From Welwitschia mirabilis (Eukaryota; Gnetophyta; Gnetopsida; Welwitschiales), in assembly GCA_051453625.1 (NCBI GenBank), contig JBOZIK010000001.1, positions 244,453,472 through 244,517,471 of the forward strand: 64,000 nt of DNA, in the 5' to 3' direction. The notes under the pieces are model-generated. The model saw only the letters and a program-made list of their open reading frames with translations, ran no database searches and was not told the origin of the DNA. The position numbers and the translations under genes were made by a program. Of this stretch, positions 24,564 to 36,386 are shown in pieces. The stretch's first letter is position 1. Each line of letters begins with the position of its first letter.

Positions 24564-25090
24564 AGACTTTAAATAATGATTTTCATCTTGACTCTTCTAA
24601 GTTTCATTCTTTCTGTAACCTAGTAACCATATTAAATGCTTAGTGTCCTATGGTTGAGGGGAAAGATATGGCTGCCACTAACACTTTAGTTTCTTTTCTT
24701 AGTACATCTATTTTGGAAGCTATAGGAATTAAGAAATTTTGTGCTTTTGGCATACTTAATCATGGTTTAAATAGTAATTTAATAGGTTCTCTAATCAAAG
24801 AAGCTAATACTATCTAGAGACAACATCGACATACTTGATTACAGCCTACTCTAGAAGAATTTCGTGATAATGAGAAGGGTAAAACTAGAATCAGATATAA
24901 TTTGCATATAGCTCATGATCATGATGATGACGAGCTTTACTTAACCTTTGATGGTAAATCAACTTCTTTAAAAGACATCATTATACACCATCAGTGGGTT
25001 TAAGCCATGAAAGAATAATATTATGCACTTGTCTAAAATGGTACATGAGAGTTGGTCCATAAAATTAAGGAACTTATTCTTATATCCCAT
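24564..25090 (+). pseudogene. Copia element 1 linker and first residues of RT
   Basis: After the integrase C-terminus the frame can be followed to 'WV-AMKE-YYALV-NGT-ELV' at about 25,000-25,050. This is the conserved copia RT start (family: W-x-x-A-M-x-x-E-x-x-A-L-x-x-N-x-T-W-x-L-V), with stops at decayed Gln and Trp codons. Similarity ends near 25,090; the rest of RT and RNase H is absent. Whether this is a deletion or an insertion that displaced the rest cannot be decided here. Confidence 0.8.
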
Positions 25091-27137
25091 ATTTTTTAAT
25101 CTTTAACTAGTAAACGTAATGACATGATTATGAGAGTCTCTAAATTATGTAATACATTTTGATATTAATTTTTAATAAAAATCCTTTTTTTCTTTAATAA
25201 GAATTAGTGTGTATCCTTATAATTAACAATGTATTATATTTCTTATGCCAAAGATATATTTTGAATTATAGGTACTCATAAGATCACTTAATTAATTAAT
25301 CTTAGATTGGATAATTTTATTATTTTAAATAATAATGATAATTATAATAATTTTAATACCAAATAAATCTATTTATGATTAGATAAGTCATTTACATGAT
25401 TAAATAGTTAAATCAAAAAATTCATGTGAAGTGTGAAATAATAATTAGTCTCTACAAAAATGGCATGTAAGAACTTGAGTTTAATCATTTGTCCATGTGC
25501 CCTATTTAAATCTAAAAATACAGAAAAAAATTTATTTAGTAATAGTGAAAGAATAATAATTAAGTAAAAAGTAAGAGTAATATGTTCAACTATGATAATT
25601 TATTACATGTAATTGTGACTTTTTCTTATATTTAATTATGAAATTTTTCTTATATTCAATTATGAAATTTTTTTAATATGATTTGTGTTGTTGATATGAT
25701 GAATTATGAAGAGTGTAAACATGTAAATAAGGACATGTACTCTTATCCATAAATTAAAAATATAAATGAGTAGAATTTGTTTTATTATAACTTTTATTCT
25801 TATTAATATTTATGAAAGTACTTTATGCATAAAATATTATTTTTTTTATTATGTCACATGAAAATTTTGAAATTGGTGCATTTGTTCTTTCAATGCATTT
25901 TAAATATGTTTTGGATTGATTATTAGCCTATAAAGGATTAAGAAGAAACTAGCATATGAGGAAATAATACATGTAATTAATCTTGCTAATTAAAGTAAGN
26001 NNNNNNNNNNNNNNNNNNNNNNNNNNNNNNNNNNNNNNNNNNNNNNNNNNNNNNNNNNNNNNNNNNNNNNNNNNNNNNNNNNNNNNNNNNNNNNNNNNNA
26101 CCAAATAAATCTATTTATGATTAGATAAGTCATTTACATGATTAAATAGTTAAATCAAAAAATTCATGTAAAGGTGTGAAATAATAATTAGTCTCTACAA
26201 AAATGGCATGTAAGAACTTGAGTTTATCATTTGTCCATGTGCCCTATTTAAATCTAAAAATACAGAAAAAAATTATTTAGTAATAGTGAAAGAATAATAA
26301 GTAAAAAGTAAGAGTACAATGTTCAACTATGATAATTTCTTACATATAATTATGACTTTTTCTTACATTTAATTATGAAATTTTTCTTATATTCAATTAT
26401 GAATTTTTTTTATATGATTTGTGTTATTGATATGATGAATCATGAAGAGTGTAAACATGTAAATAAGGACATGCACTCTTATCCATAAATTAAAAATAAT
26501 AAATGAGTAGAACTTGTTCTATCATAACTTTTATTCTTATTAATATTTATGAAAGTACTTTATGCATAAAATATTATTTTTCTTATTATGTTACATGAAA
26601 ATTTTGAAATTAGTGCATTTGTTCTTTCAATGCATTTTAAATATGTTTTGGATTGATTATTAGCCTATAAAGTTTTAAAAAGGAACTAGCATGAGGAAAT
26701 AATACATGTAATTAATCTTGCTAATTAAAGTAAGAAACTTACTCATCCAAATTAGGTGTACGAGTCATAAATAAGATTTCCTTTGTCATTTACATATTAC
26801 TTTTACTTCACAAGTTTTTACAATTTCTCGTTTATCAATCTTATCACTAGTCATTCATATGTCAAGGTCACTTCTNNNNNNNNNNNNNNNNNNNNNNNNN
26901 NNNNNNNNNNNNNNNNNNNNNNNNNNNNNNNNNNNNNNNNNNNNNNNNNNNNNNNNNNNNNNNNNNNNNNNNNNNNNNNNNNNNNNNNNNNNNNNNNNNN
27001 NNNNNNNNNNNNNNAAAGCCCATCCAATTGTTATTGCTTAATCTTATCAATCAAAAAGAGATTTCTTTACCTTATGGGTAAAATGATGTGAGTGGTCTTA
27101 GACAAATTATATCAAGGATCTTTAGTACCCCTTTTAT
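25091..27137. other. AT-rich DNA with a duplicated block
   Basis: No coding motif is visible. Positions 25358-25999 recur at 26100-26734 around a 100-N gap (26000-26099) with small differences, again most likely unmerged contig ends. A second gap is 26876-27014. The block may come from an LTR, but I could not find its termini. Confidence 0.5.
25358..26734. repeat. About 640-bp duplication around a 100-N gap
   Basis: The two copies abut the gap on each side and are collinear along their full length, differing by single bases and 1-3 base indels. Confidence 0.85.
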
Positions 27138-27610
27138 CTATAAATAGAGCCCTCTTATTCTTCTCAAGCTAATATTTTCCAAGGAAGTTTATGCTACCAA
27201 AATTTCTTCTTAATCTTTCAACCTTTTAAATGTGGATTTGGAGCTTGGATCTTAGAGCTTAGAGCTTGGAGCTTAGATTTTAAAAGCTTGGAACTAGAAT
27301 CTTGAAGCTTAAGACTTCATCAATCTTATTCAAGAATCATCAATCTTTTTACCTCTAAGCAGATTCTTCTTTACCTCCATTCTTATATCAAGCCTATGCA
27401 TATAAGTGTAGTATTAATGTATCAGTTGTATTTTCCCTCCCTTTAGCTAATATTAAGATAAGAAAGAGATTTGAGGGATCTTTTTGCATGCCTAGTTCAT
27501 GAAGATGCCAATAGATAATTTTTCCCTCCCATTAGGATAGACTAAGATAAGGGAGAGCATTGAGAAACCTTTTAACATGTTTAGCTTCTATGTATCTAAT
27601 GAATATTTTG
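27130..27610 (+). promoter_or_regulatory. Promoter-like region with TATA box and short repeats
   Basis: 'ctataaatagag' at about 27,138-27,149 is a near-ideal plant TATA box. About 95 bp downstream is a cluster of 'gagcttgga/gagctta' repeats (27240-27310). Farther on are two diverged 89-bp units starting 'tttccctccc' at 27,432 and 27,521. A strong TATA box with a repetitive untranslated leader and no following gene fits the promoter half of a retrotransposon LTR; the element is not identified. Confidence 0.5.
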
Positions 27611-28365
27611 GTCAAGTGACCAAGGGATTCATTATAATTTTGGATACCCATGTTATTTTGCATTATCATATATTAAAAATGCATTTTACATTAGATTGGA
27701 ATGATTCTGATCCTCAAAATCCATGTAGGCTAGACACTCCTTCTTAGAAAATCCTAAGGCTCATGGTATTTGATGCATTGTCTATTGTTATAAGTTAAGG
27801 TTATATTACTTGTAATTATGTTNNNNNNNNNNNNNNNNNNNNNNNNNNNNNNNNNNNNNNNNNNNNNNNNNNNNNNNNNNNNNNNNNNNNNNNNNNNNNN
27901 NNNNNNNNNNNNNNNNNNNNNNNNNNNNNNNNNNNNNNNNNNNNNNNNNNNNNNNNNNNNNNNNNNNNNNNNNNNNNNNNNNNNNNNNNNNNNNNNNNNN
28001 NNNNNNNNNNNNNNNNNNNNNNNNNNNNNNNNNNNNNNNNNNNNNNNNNNNNNNNNNNNNNNNNNNNNNNNNNNNNNNNNNNNNNNNNNNNNNNNNNNNN
28101 NNNNNNNNNNNNNNNNNNNNNNNNNNNNNNNNNNNNNNNNNNNNNNNNNNNNNNNNNNNNNNNNNNNNNNNNNNNNNNNNNNNNNNNNNNNNNNNNNNNN
28201 NNNNNNNNNNNNNNNNNNNNNNNNNNNNNNNNNNNNNNNNNNNNNNNNNNNNNNNNNNNNNNNNNNNNNNNNNNNNNNNNNNNNNNNNNNNNNNNNNNNN
28301 NNNNNNNNNNNNNNNNNNNNNNNNNNNNNNNNNNNNNNNNNNNNNNNNNNNNNNNNNNNNNNNNN
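27611..28365. other. Non-coding DNA and a 543-N gap
   Basis: 27611-27822 shows no gene or repeat I can name. 27823-28365 is unsequenced. Confidence 0.5.
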
Positions 28366-30440
28366 AAATCCTTCAATACTAAGTGAATATTTATGAAATT
28401 TTTTTGGTGTGGTTTAAAATCATGTTAGGAACTACAAACATTTAAAATAGTAATCTTTTGAGAGTAAAATAATTTTTAAAATTTATTTTATGAAAATAAC
28501 TCAAAAATTACACGGTAAAAAAAAAAGCAAGAAGTATTAGTTTTTAAAATTAAAACAAAGTTGTGACTAAAAATTTATTTAATAAGATTTTCAAAAAGTA
28601 GTTATTCATTTCAAAGCCCTAAGTNNNNNNNNNNNNNNNNNNNNNNNNNNNNNNNNNNNNNNNNNNNNNNNNNNNNNNNNNNNNNNNNNNNNNNNNNNNN
28701 NNNNNNNNNNNNNNNNNNNNNNNNTTTATGAAAATAACTCAAAAATTAAAATGTAAAAAAAAGCAAGAAGTCTTAGTTTTCAAAATTAACACAAAGTTGT
28801 GACTAAAAATTTATTTAATAAGCTTTTCAAAAAGTAGTTACTCATTTCCAAGGCCTAAGTAGGTTAAAAGTTATAGCTATTTTAGTAAAAGGTATTATTT
28901 TAGCAACTCTAAAATTTAGGTAGTTTTATAATTAAATTTAACCCTATAAAATGTATCTATACTAATTTAGATTTAACAAACTTAGTTTTTATGAATAACA
29001 CAATGAGTCTAGTTCAAAAAAAGTAATTTTAGTTTTTTTTATTTTTTAAATAATTATTGTAAATTTTTAGTTTTAATGTCTTTTAAAAGCTAAGAAAATT
29101 TGTAAATAATTTTAATAACTATAAAAAATTATCTAATGTAAGTAATAAATTATTTTAAGTACTATATATGATTTTTAGTTTACTTAATTTTTTTTTAAAA
29201 TTTTTAAGTACTACTTATTGATATTTAGGTTGCATTTNNNNNNNNNNNNNNNNNNNNNNNNNNNNNNNNNNNNNNNNNNNNNNNNNCCAATTATTTAGCT
29301 TTATTAATGTTTTTTATTATATATATATATATTAATTAATTTTATTTTGATATAAATACTTAGAATTTATAAAGGGGGTTTAAAAGTTGGTTCAATCCCA
29401 TAAATGGAGCATGTTTATACAATAGAACTTAGATCTATTAATATGCATTATTTGAAAAGAATTGTTATAATGTAGAAAAAATAATGGGATGTTTTCTTTA
29501 TTTTATTTTTACTGCTATGATTTGGNNNNNNNNNNNNNNNNNNNNNNNNNNNNNNNNNNNNNNNNNNNNNNNNNNNNNNNNNNNNNNNNNNNNNNNNNNN
29601 NNNNNNNNNNNNNNNNNNNNNNNNNAGATCTATTAATATGCATTATTTGAAAAGAATTGTTATAATGTAGAAAAAATAAAGGGATGTTTTCTTTATTTTA
29701 TTTTTACTGCTATGATTTGGAAATATGTGATTTTCCTTTTATGTGAAATTAAAATTGATTCTTATATACTCTATTTTTCTTTAGTATGATAGTTTTCATA
29801 AAATAAACCTAATGATGATTAGAATCATTTTTAATAGGTAAATAATCCACTAAATATTCATATAATTATATGCTTGCATTTGTATGGTATATTCGTTTAA
29901 CTAATTTAAGATGATCTCAATGATTATTCATTCCCATGCTTAGATTTCATTACTAAGGTGTGTTGCATTCTTTTATTTATAAGTGCTTCTAGAAGTGGAT
30001 TTAATCACCACTCTCTTGCCCTACCTATGCATGGACTTACTCCGACTTGATATCTCAAGCTTTGGGTATTAAACAATCATGTTGCACCATCTTGAGATTC
30101 TTTAAGAAAGCTAGGGTCATTAGTAAGCATGCATCCACCTCACATACTACTTATCACCTGTATTTCGGATACATGGAGGTGAAATCAAATCCTATGAAGT
30201 TAAGCCCAGTCATGTTTGTATAACCTAGTAACTTAAAGTAGAATCAACTCACATCTAGGGTTTGGCCAGATATTTAGTTCAAATGCCATTAATGGGAGTT
30301 GTAACCTCTTATTATATTGGTTAGGCACTATCCTAAAACTTATCCACTGTATGTAATAAAACAAGTTAACATTCTATTAACTTTATATAAGATATCTTTG
30401 TGTTCAAAAAACAAAAGTTAAGAATAATTATAAGACATAA
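28366..30440 (+). mobile_element. Chromovirus-like LTR fragment, plus orientation
   Basis: 29,780-29,900 and 30,240-30,330 are clearly related to the reverse complement of LTR sequence at 51.6-51.8 kb and 54.6-54.7 kb. A shared diagnostic stretch reads 'aatgccattaatgggagttg' then 'ttatattggttagg'. The same LTR family therefore occurs here in the opposite orientation from the 49-64 kb copies. Small duplications flank the 100-N gaps at 28625 and 29526 (28487-28624 with 28725-28860; 29431-29525 with 29626-29720). A short (TA)n tract lies near 29,320. Confidence 0.6.
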
Positions 30441-30540
30441 NNNNNNNNNNNNNNNNNNNNNNNNNNNNNNNNNNNNNNNNNNNNNNNNNNNNNNNNNNNN
30501 NNNNNNNNNNNNNNNNNNNNNNNNNNNNNNNNNNNNNNNN

Positions 30541-31279
30541 ATCTTATGTTTAATTGTGAATGTTAGTTAATAATATTTTTAAAAAGAAAAAATTATGCAT
30601 AATTAGGATAATTAAATTCATGGTATTATACTTATATAGAATGAAGTCATTACACCATTATATCATCTAACCATATAATTAACAAATGATACTTAAACAA
30701 AGATACTTATTCAAGATAAGTTCCAATGTTTCCAATCCAAAATAGAATTGATAATGAGTTGACTTAAACTCATGTTTTATTGTACATTATGGGATTTATT
30801 TGACTTTTGAGATCCTAGTAATATGGAATGTGTAGTATAATTTTGGCCTACTACTGCAAGATGTTTAGTACATTTTTTAGCCTAGCATTATGGGATGTGT
30901 AATGTACATAATAAGTCTTATCTACTATGGGATGTGTAATAGTAAATTAACTGCTTCTTTAATTAAGTAGTTTCTTTATATAGTAACTCCTTTAGAAAAG
31001 TTTGATTATAAGCTGCATTTCCAAGGTTTTCCCTCAGGTACTCTAGTTTTCCTTTAAAAGGGAATGTATTCCCACAGTAAAGGAGTAATTACTAAGGTTT
31101 GTATGCACATCATGGTCCTATGCCTAAGAGGACATGATAACCTTAGTAAAACCCTAATGAAGTGCTTCCTTATATAAGCAATCTTTTCATTATAGTAAAA
31201 ATAGAGAATATTTCTAGAGAAATAAAATTTTCATTTTAGGAAAATATTTCTCATGTTCTTGCTCTTATGTTTCCCAACA
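30541..31279 (+). mobile_element. Second LTR copy of copia element 1 family
   Basis: 31,098-31,279 matches the LTR at 18,172-18,350, including 'tatgcac..c.tggtcctatgcc', the TATA-like 'cttatataag' near 31,170 and the 'aataaaattttcatttt' end region. The LTR appears to end 'cccaaca' at 31,279. Upstream, four loose repeats of 'atgggatgtgtaat' (30,787, 30,823, 30,889, 30,927) probably belong to the LTR's U3 region. It could be the 3' LTR of copia element 1, with 25.1-30.7 kb inserted or substituted; the target duplication cannot be tested. Confidence 0.55.
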
Positions 31280-32461
31280 CTTGACACTAGCAACAATAAT
31301 TTTAGTATATAATTCAAGTATTTTTAATTAACATAAGTTATTTTGGAACATATTCAGCTTTACAATATTTAATTTCATCAAGCCCTTTAATAATGTTGCT
31401 TTTAAAAATGTAAAATTTTAATTAATAATAATTAAAAGTCATAATTAATTTTTTTTATTTTTAGAAAGAAATTAAATACTTTATGATGGATTTTAAACTT
31501 TATCAATGTAAAAGTTCATCATTAAATTAATAATTGTTAAAATTCATCATTAGCATCTATTATTAAAAGTCATTTTTATTGTAATATGCATCCCAAATTA
31601 ATCAAGCATGATGTCATAACAATAATAAGAAAAAGTAATAGACCTTTACTATTATTAACTTTTAAGATCTAAAACCTTGAAGCTATGTGTGAAATTATCA
31701 AAGTACTTAAAAAGGAGAAAAAATTTGTTAGTGAAGATCTCACAAAAAAATAATTTACATAGAAAGTAGAAGAGTGAAAAAAAAATGAATGTTTTCAGAT
31801 CATAAGTAAAAATTGTGAATTTAAATGGCCAAAGCGTAGTAGTAACTAAAGAAGACAAAATTCCAAAAAGTGCATGAAAGGCTTTCACTATGGCCTCTTT
31901 AACATTAATAGAAGCTTTGTAAATAAGGTAATAAATTTGCACAATATTGAATTTTTTAATGATTATTTTTTATTTTTTTAAAAAAATGGAAAGGTAAATA
32001 TTTAGAATAAGTCCATATCCTAGATTCTTTAAGTCTTTTTTATTTTAATCATACAATAAATAAAAGAGGTGGATCTTTTACTAGAATACTTGCATATCAA
32101 AAACATGAAAAAATGGAAAAAAACATTGGTATTTTTTATTAACAGGAGAATTTTATTTAGCTTTATATTATTTTGCAACACAATATACTTTAATCTATAA
32201 TTGTTTAGAAATATCTAGTGATCTTCCTCTTTATTAATTTAAAGACAACATTTTAAAAACTTTAGATAAATAAAATAATTTTTTTGGTAATGATTTTAAT
32301 GTAATAGTTGATAAAAGGAAAGTTAGGATATTGAAATAGAAGTAAGTAAATGATTGAATGTATGATTATGCTAATGATCATTAGGTTTGATCTTCACAAG
32401 ATAAATATTTTAGTTTTATGTGCCACAGTATCAATCTTCTCATTCTTAATGGGATAAATTC
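31280..32461. other. AT-rich DNA, possible decayed 5' part of the RTE LINE
   Basis: The stretch lies upstream of recognisable RTE sequence on the plus strand, where an endonuclease domain would be expected, but I could not fix any endonuclease motif. A 95-codon minus-strand frame (31655-31942) is hydrophobic and unrecognised; I regard it as chance. Confidence 0.3.
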
Positions 32462-32499
32462 CCCACCCCCCGCCCCACCCCCCCCCCCCCCCCCCCCCC
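32462..32499 (+). repeat. Poly(C) tract
   Basis: 22 consecutive C at 32478-32499 are preceded by C4-A-C6-G-C4-A. This is the only long G/C homopolymer in an AT-rich window. The complementary G-run could form a G-quadruplex. A sequencing or assembly artefact is possible. Confidence 0.9.
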
Positions 32500-32599
32500 T
32501 CTCCCTCTCTTGCTTTTAGGATTAGGCTTTTTGACTTTTATAGAACACTAATGAAATTCTTGTACTAATTTACTCCTAACTAATCCACAAAATATTCAT

Positions 32600-33934
32600 C
32601 TGATTTAGAATTTTAAAATTTATCTTACATTAGCTAAATCGAAACATCATGTCTTAGATTTTAGTATTACAAGTAGCTTAAAAAATTACAAAGTTAAAAA
32701 GTTTAAGATCTATTAAATAATCACAAAATATTTAAAAAACATCTTTTACAATGAAGTATAGAAGTATTGAAAAATGAACATTTATAACACAGATATTTAT
32801 TAAATTTTTTTATATATTTCTAAAGAAGTAAGCATACATCAAAAAGGAGAGCTAGTGAAATATGGTTTGATGAAGAACATAAAACTCCATACTACTAATG
32901 AAAAATAAAATGAATGAACAAAAAGATGCATTAATAAAAACTTATAAAATACTAATTCAAGATAAGAAGTATGCCTTTATGAAAAATCAATAATCTTAAT
33001 TTGTATAGATGATTTAAAATGAGAGGGAAAAAAATACTAGAATTTATTTTAGAATCATAAGAAAGAGGATTAAATTTTTTCTAAAACAAAATTCTTCTTT
33101 CAAATTGTTTTTAGCTCCAACAAAGTAGAAAATTATATGCCATTTTCTTATGCTAGCATCTAGATAACCTTTAACGAAGTTGTAGAAGGTATATAATAAT
33201 TTAGTACTAGTAACATAATTGATAGCTTTGTTTTTTATATAAAGTTTTTTAAATGGGAGGGGAGTGTTACCTATGAATCAATACTAAAAAGAACTAATCG
33301 AGAGTCTTCATGAAGCTTTGGATAGAAAATCAAAAACTAGTAATGATGTAATTCTCCTCCAAAAAAGTAATAAAGAAGAGTTAAATAATTTTAGATAATT
33401 ATAAACATTAGCAATATTTTTTCTAAAATCTTGAAATTTATATTAGAAAAATATTTTACAAATGGATAGGTAAAAAATAAAATTAGAGCAAGTTCATATG
33501 TAAGTATTTGTCAAAATCATTTTACCATTGACTACTTAGTCACTTATTATTACTACTTGAGTTTTGAGAAGAAACCTAGAAATAAGATTTTAATTTGATT
33601 TGTTAATTCATCAAAGGCTCATGGTTTAGTAATTTAAAGAAAATTATGATAGCATCTATTTAAAATAATTATGTCTATAAATATTATTTCTAACATTCAA
33701 AAATTATATGAAGAATTTATCATAAGATTCGAAAATGGTAATTCAAAAGAGACTTTTGAAACTTTAAGTGAAAATGAAGTAAAAAAAAATATGTGTTGTT
33801 TCTTCTATTTTATTTAGAATTTTTATTAATGAATTGGAGGAATGAATTCATGGTACTACCACATATTACTTCATTAAGATAGGTTATTTTTCAATAAATA
33901 TTCTTCTTTATGTAAATGATGTTACATTAATTTC
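32600..33934 (+). mobile_element. RTE-type LINE, 5' segment
   Basis: Plus-strand frames carry a decayed pre-RT region and the RT fingers and palm. 'NIQKLYEE' and 'FENGNSKE' lie near 33,690-33,750, 'IFINELEE' near 33,820, and 'LLYVNDVTLIS' at about 33,903-33,934. The last is the active site (family L-x-(F/Y)-A-D-D-x-x-L-L/I-S) with the first aspartate changed to asparagine. The element stops at 33,934, where copia element 2 is inserted, and resumes in the same codon phase at 42,279. Confidence 0.75.
33930..33934. other. Target-site duplication, left copy (ATTTC)
   Basis: ATTTC at 33930-33934 is matched by ATTTC at 42279-42283, immediately outside the two LTR ends of copia element 2. Five base pairs is the normal copia duplication length. 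Confidence 0.85.
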
Positions 33935-35671
33935 TAAGAAAATAATAGTGGGATAAGGATTAAGACTAATTGTTTGATTAATAAATAAATGTGAAAAATT
34001 CAATTATAAAACCTTGATTTTCTTAGCCAAATTTGAGCCTAACATCTTTGTAGCAAATTAATTATAACCTTTAAATTCACCTTTGTTGTTTTATTTGCTA
34101 TCAAGTTAAACATCATATTAAGAGACATGAAACAATATGTTAATTTAATCAAAGTTTTATCAATAAAGCACAGATTGATATGCTAGCTCATATTCACAAT
34201 CTTGCAAAAGTTATTTCTATTTTCATAATACCCCACGTTTCAAACATAGCCTAATACACAGAGAAATATAAGTGATTTCACAGGTTGTTCACAGATGAGG
34301 TGATGCATTCACAGCTGACTTCAATTCTGCAAATGCAAAATACTTATATCAGAATAGTATAACAAATACATAATGAGTACATCAAATGCTAAATTCAAAT
34401 CTGCTATAAACTCTATCAACACAGGCCTAAGATGTCAAAGAAAATTTGGCAAACGAATAATAGAACATTACCACTACAAATCTATAAATTCAAGAAAAGA
34501 ACCAAAAAAGCCTTATAGTAATAATCAGTTCTTGAAAAAATTCACAAATCTTTATCAAGCTATTATGACTTCATAACTACCAAACCATTCTTCAATTCTT
34601 CATTTAGAAAACTAGTTACATGACTAATACAACAAAAGTAGAATACAAAAGTATATAGTATTTGATAAATGAATTGATAGTGTTTTTAATATGCAAACCT
34701 GTTAAGTAATAACAGAGGATTAATANNNNNNNNNNNNNNNNNNNNNNNNNNNNNNNNNNNNNNNNNNNNNNNNNNNNNNNNNNNNNNNNNNNNNNNNNNN
34801 NNNNNNNNNNNNNNNNNNNNNNNNNGTGATTTCACAGGTTGTTCATAGATGAGGTGATGCATTCATAGCTGACTTTAATTCTGCAAATGCAAAATACTTA
34901 TATCAAAATAATATAATAAATACATAATGAGCACATTAAATGCTAAATTCAAATCTGCTATAAACTCTATCAACACAGACCTAAGATGTCAAAGAAAGTT
35001 TGGCAAATGAATAATAGAACATTACCACTACAAATCTATAAATTCAAGAAAAGAATCAAAAAAGCCTTATAGTAATAATCAGTTCTTGAACAAATTCATA
35101 AATCTTTATCAAGATATTATGGCTTCATGACTACCAAACCATTCTTCAATTCTTCATTTAGAAAACTAGTCGCATGACTAATACAGCAAAAGTAGAATTC
35201 AAAAGTATATAGTGTTTGATAAATGCATGGACAATGTTTTTCATATGCAAACCTATTTAGTAAGAAGAGAGGATTAATGAAATGATTAAGGCATTTTTAA
35301 CACCTATGCTAGCAAACTTTACAACCTTAGGATTTAAATACAATTAACTATCATTAAAATAATACATACAATAGGGAAGGAGCTTATAAATTTAAGAATT
35401 AGACAAACATTCTCAAACAGAATTAACTAAGAAAAGAAATCTAAGATGTGGAGTTTTTTGTGATGTTAATCTCAAGTTAAAAAATAAACCACATGATATA
35501 ATAGTTAATTTTCAACAAAGCACTCAGTTAAACATTGAATCCATAAAATTTGCAAATATGGTGCTAAGAAAAATCTATCTTTAGGCTGAAGTTGTCCTTA
35601 GTTCTTGCAAAAACTGTAAAACTAATGAAGTGAATCTACTGTTACATGCTGACCAAGGTTAATATGAAACA
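33935..35671 (-). mobile_element. 3' LTR of copia element 2
   Basis: In element orientation it begins TGTTTC at 35671 and ends near 33935. Its final CA has decayed to TA. It aligns with the 5' LTR along its length. An internal block, 34272-34725, is repeated at 34826-35279 around 100 N. Subtracting that 554-bp step gives 1,183 bp, one base from the 5' LTR length. Confidence 0.9.
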
Positions 35672-35686
35672 AACTCCCCCTTGACA
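35672..35686 (-). other. Polypurine tract of copia element 2
   Basis: The minus strand reads TCAAGGGGGAGTT directly before the 3' LTR start. This is the usual plus-strand primer of copia elements. Confidence 0.85.
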
Positions 35687-35689
35687 TTA

Positions 35690-36386
35690 GGATCACTAAT
35701 TAGCTAGAGAGCACTATTGCCTAGGACATATTTATGAATTATGTGTTCTCTTTCTTGATACTAATGTCAAGTATCTTTAAATAATACATCATGAATTTGA
35801 ATCTTGTAGTTGGGAGAGATTTTGTAAAGATGTCAGTATATTGATCTATACCCTAGACAATAGAATCTTGATCTGACCTTTATAAATGGCATTATGAATA
35901 AAATGATATTTCAAATCAAAGATTGGTTCTTTGATGCATGACTAGATTTAGAAAAATAGAAAATGCAATTTTACTATCACTGTAAATAGGAGTTAGAGGG
36001 AAAACTTTAAATTTTAAGTTACCAAACAATTTAATAAGCCACATAAACTATTGAACTGTACCTGCCATTGCAACATATTCTGATTCAATAATAGATTGGA
36101 CAACCAAACTTTACTTCTTAGATATCTAAGAAATAAAAAATTCACCAATCATTAATGCACTACCTATTGTACTTTTTAAAGTATCTGGGCAACCTCCCCA
36201 ATCAATATCACAATAAGCATGAAGGTAGGCAACTCTTATTTACCATACAATAAGCCAAAATGTAGAGTACAAGCCATATATCTCAATATTTATTTACTAA
36301 ATTATAATGTCTTTCTTTTAGATTTGATGTGAATTGAGCAACAACACCGACTACATACTGAATATCTGGATGAGTGGTTTTCAAAT
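35690..36386 (-). pseudogene. Copia element 2 RNase H
   Basis: Minus-strand pieces spell 'VVGVVAQFTSNLKERH', an RNase H entry with a serine-lysine 'SWISKKQSLV' type segment (about 36,100-36,130), a decayed 'ESEYVAMAG' region near 36,070, and a C-terminal 'TDIFTKSLPTTRFKF' near 35,800-35,850, the standard end of copia pol. Stops and shifts break it. It ends just before the polypurine tract. Confidence 0.8.

Noticed and set aside
27816-28396. Long open frames across N runs (also at 19,107-19,682, 55,061-55,789 and 57,245-58,102)
   Set aside because: They are open only because N cannot encode a stop; there is no sequence evidence.
31655-31942. 95-codon minus-strand hydrophobic frame
   Set aside because: Phe/Leu-rich translation of A/T-rich DNA, opposite to the surrounding RTE LINE; no motif recognised.
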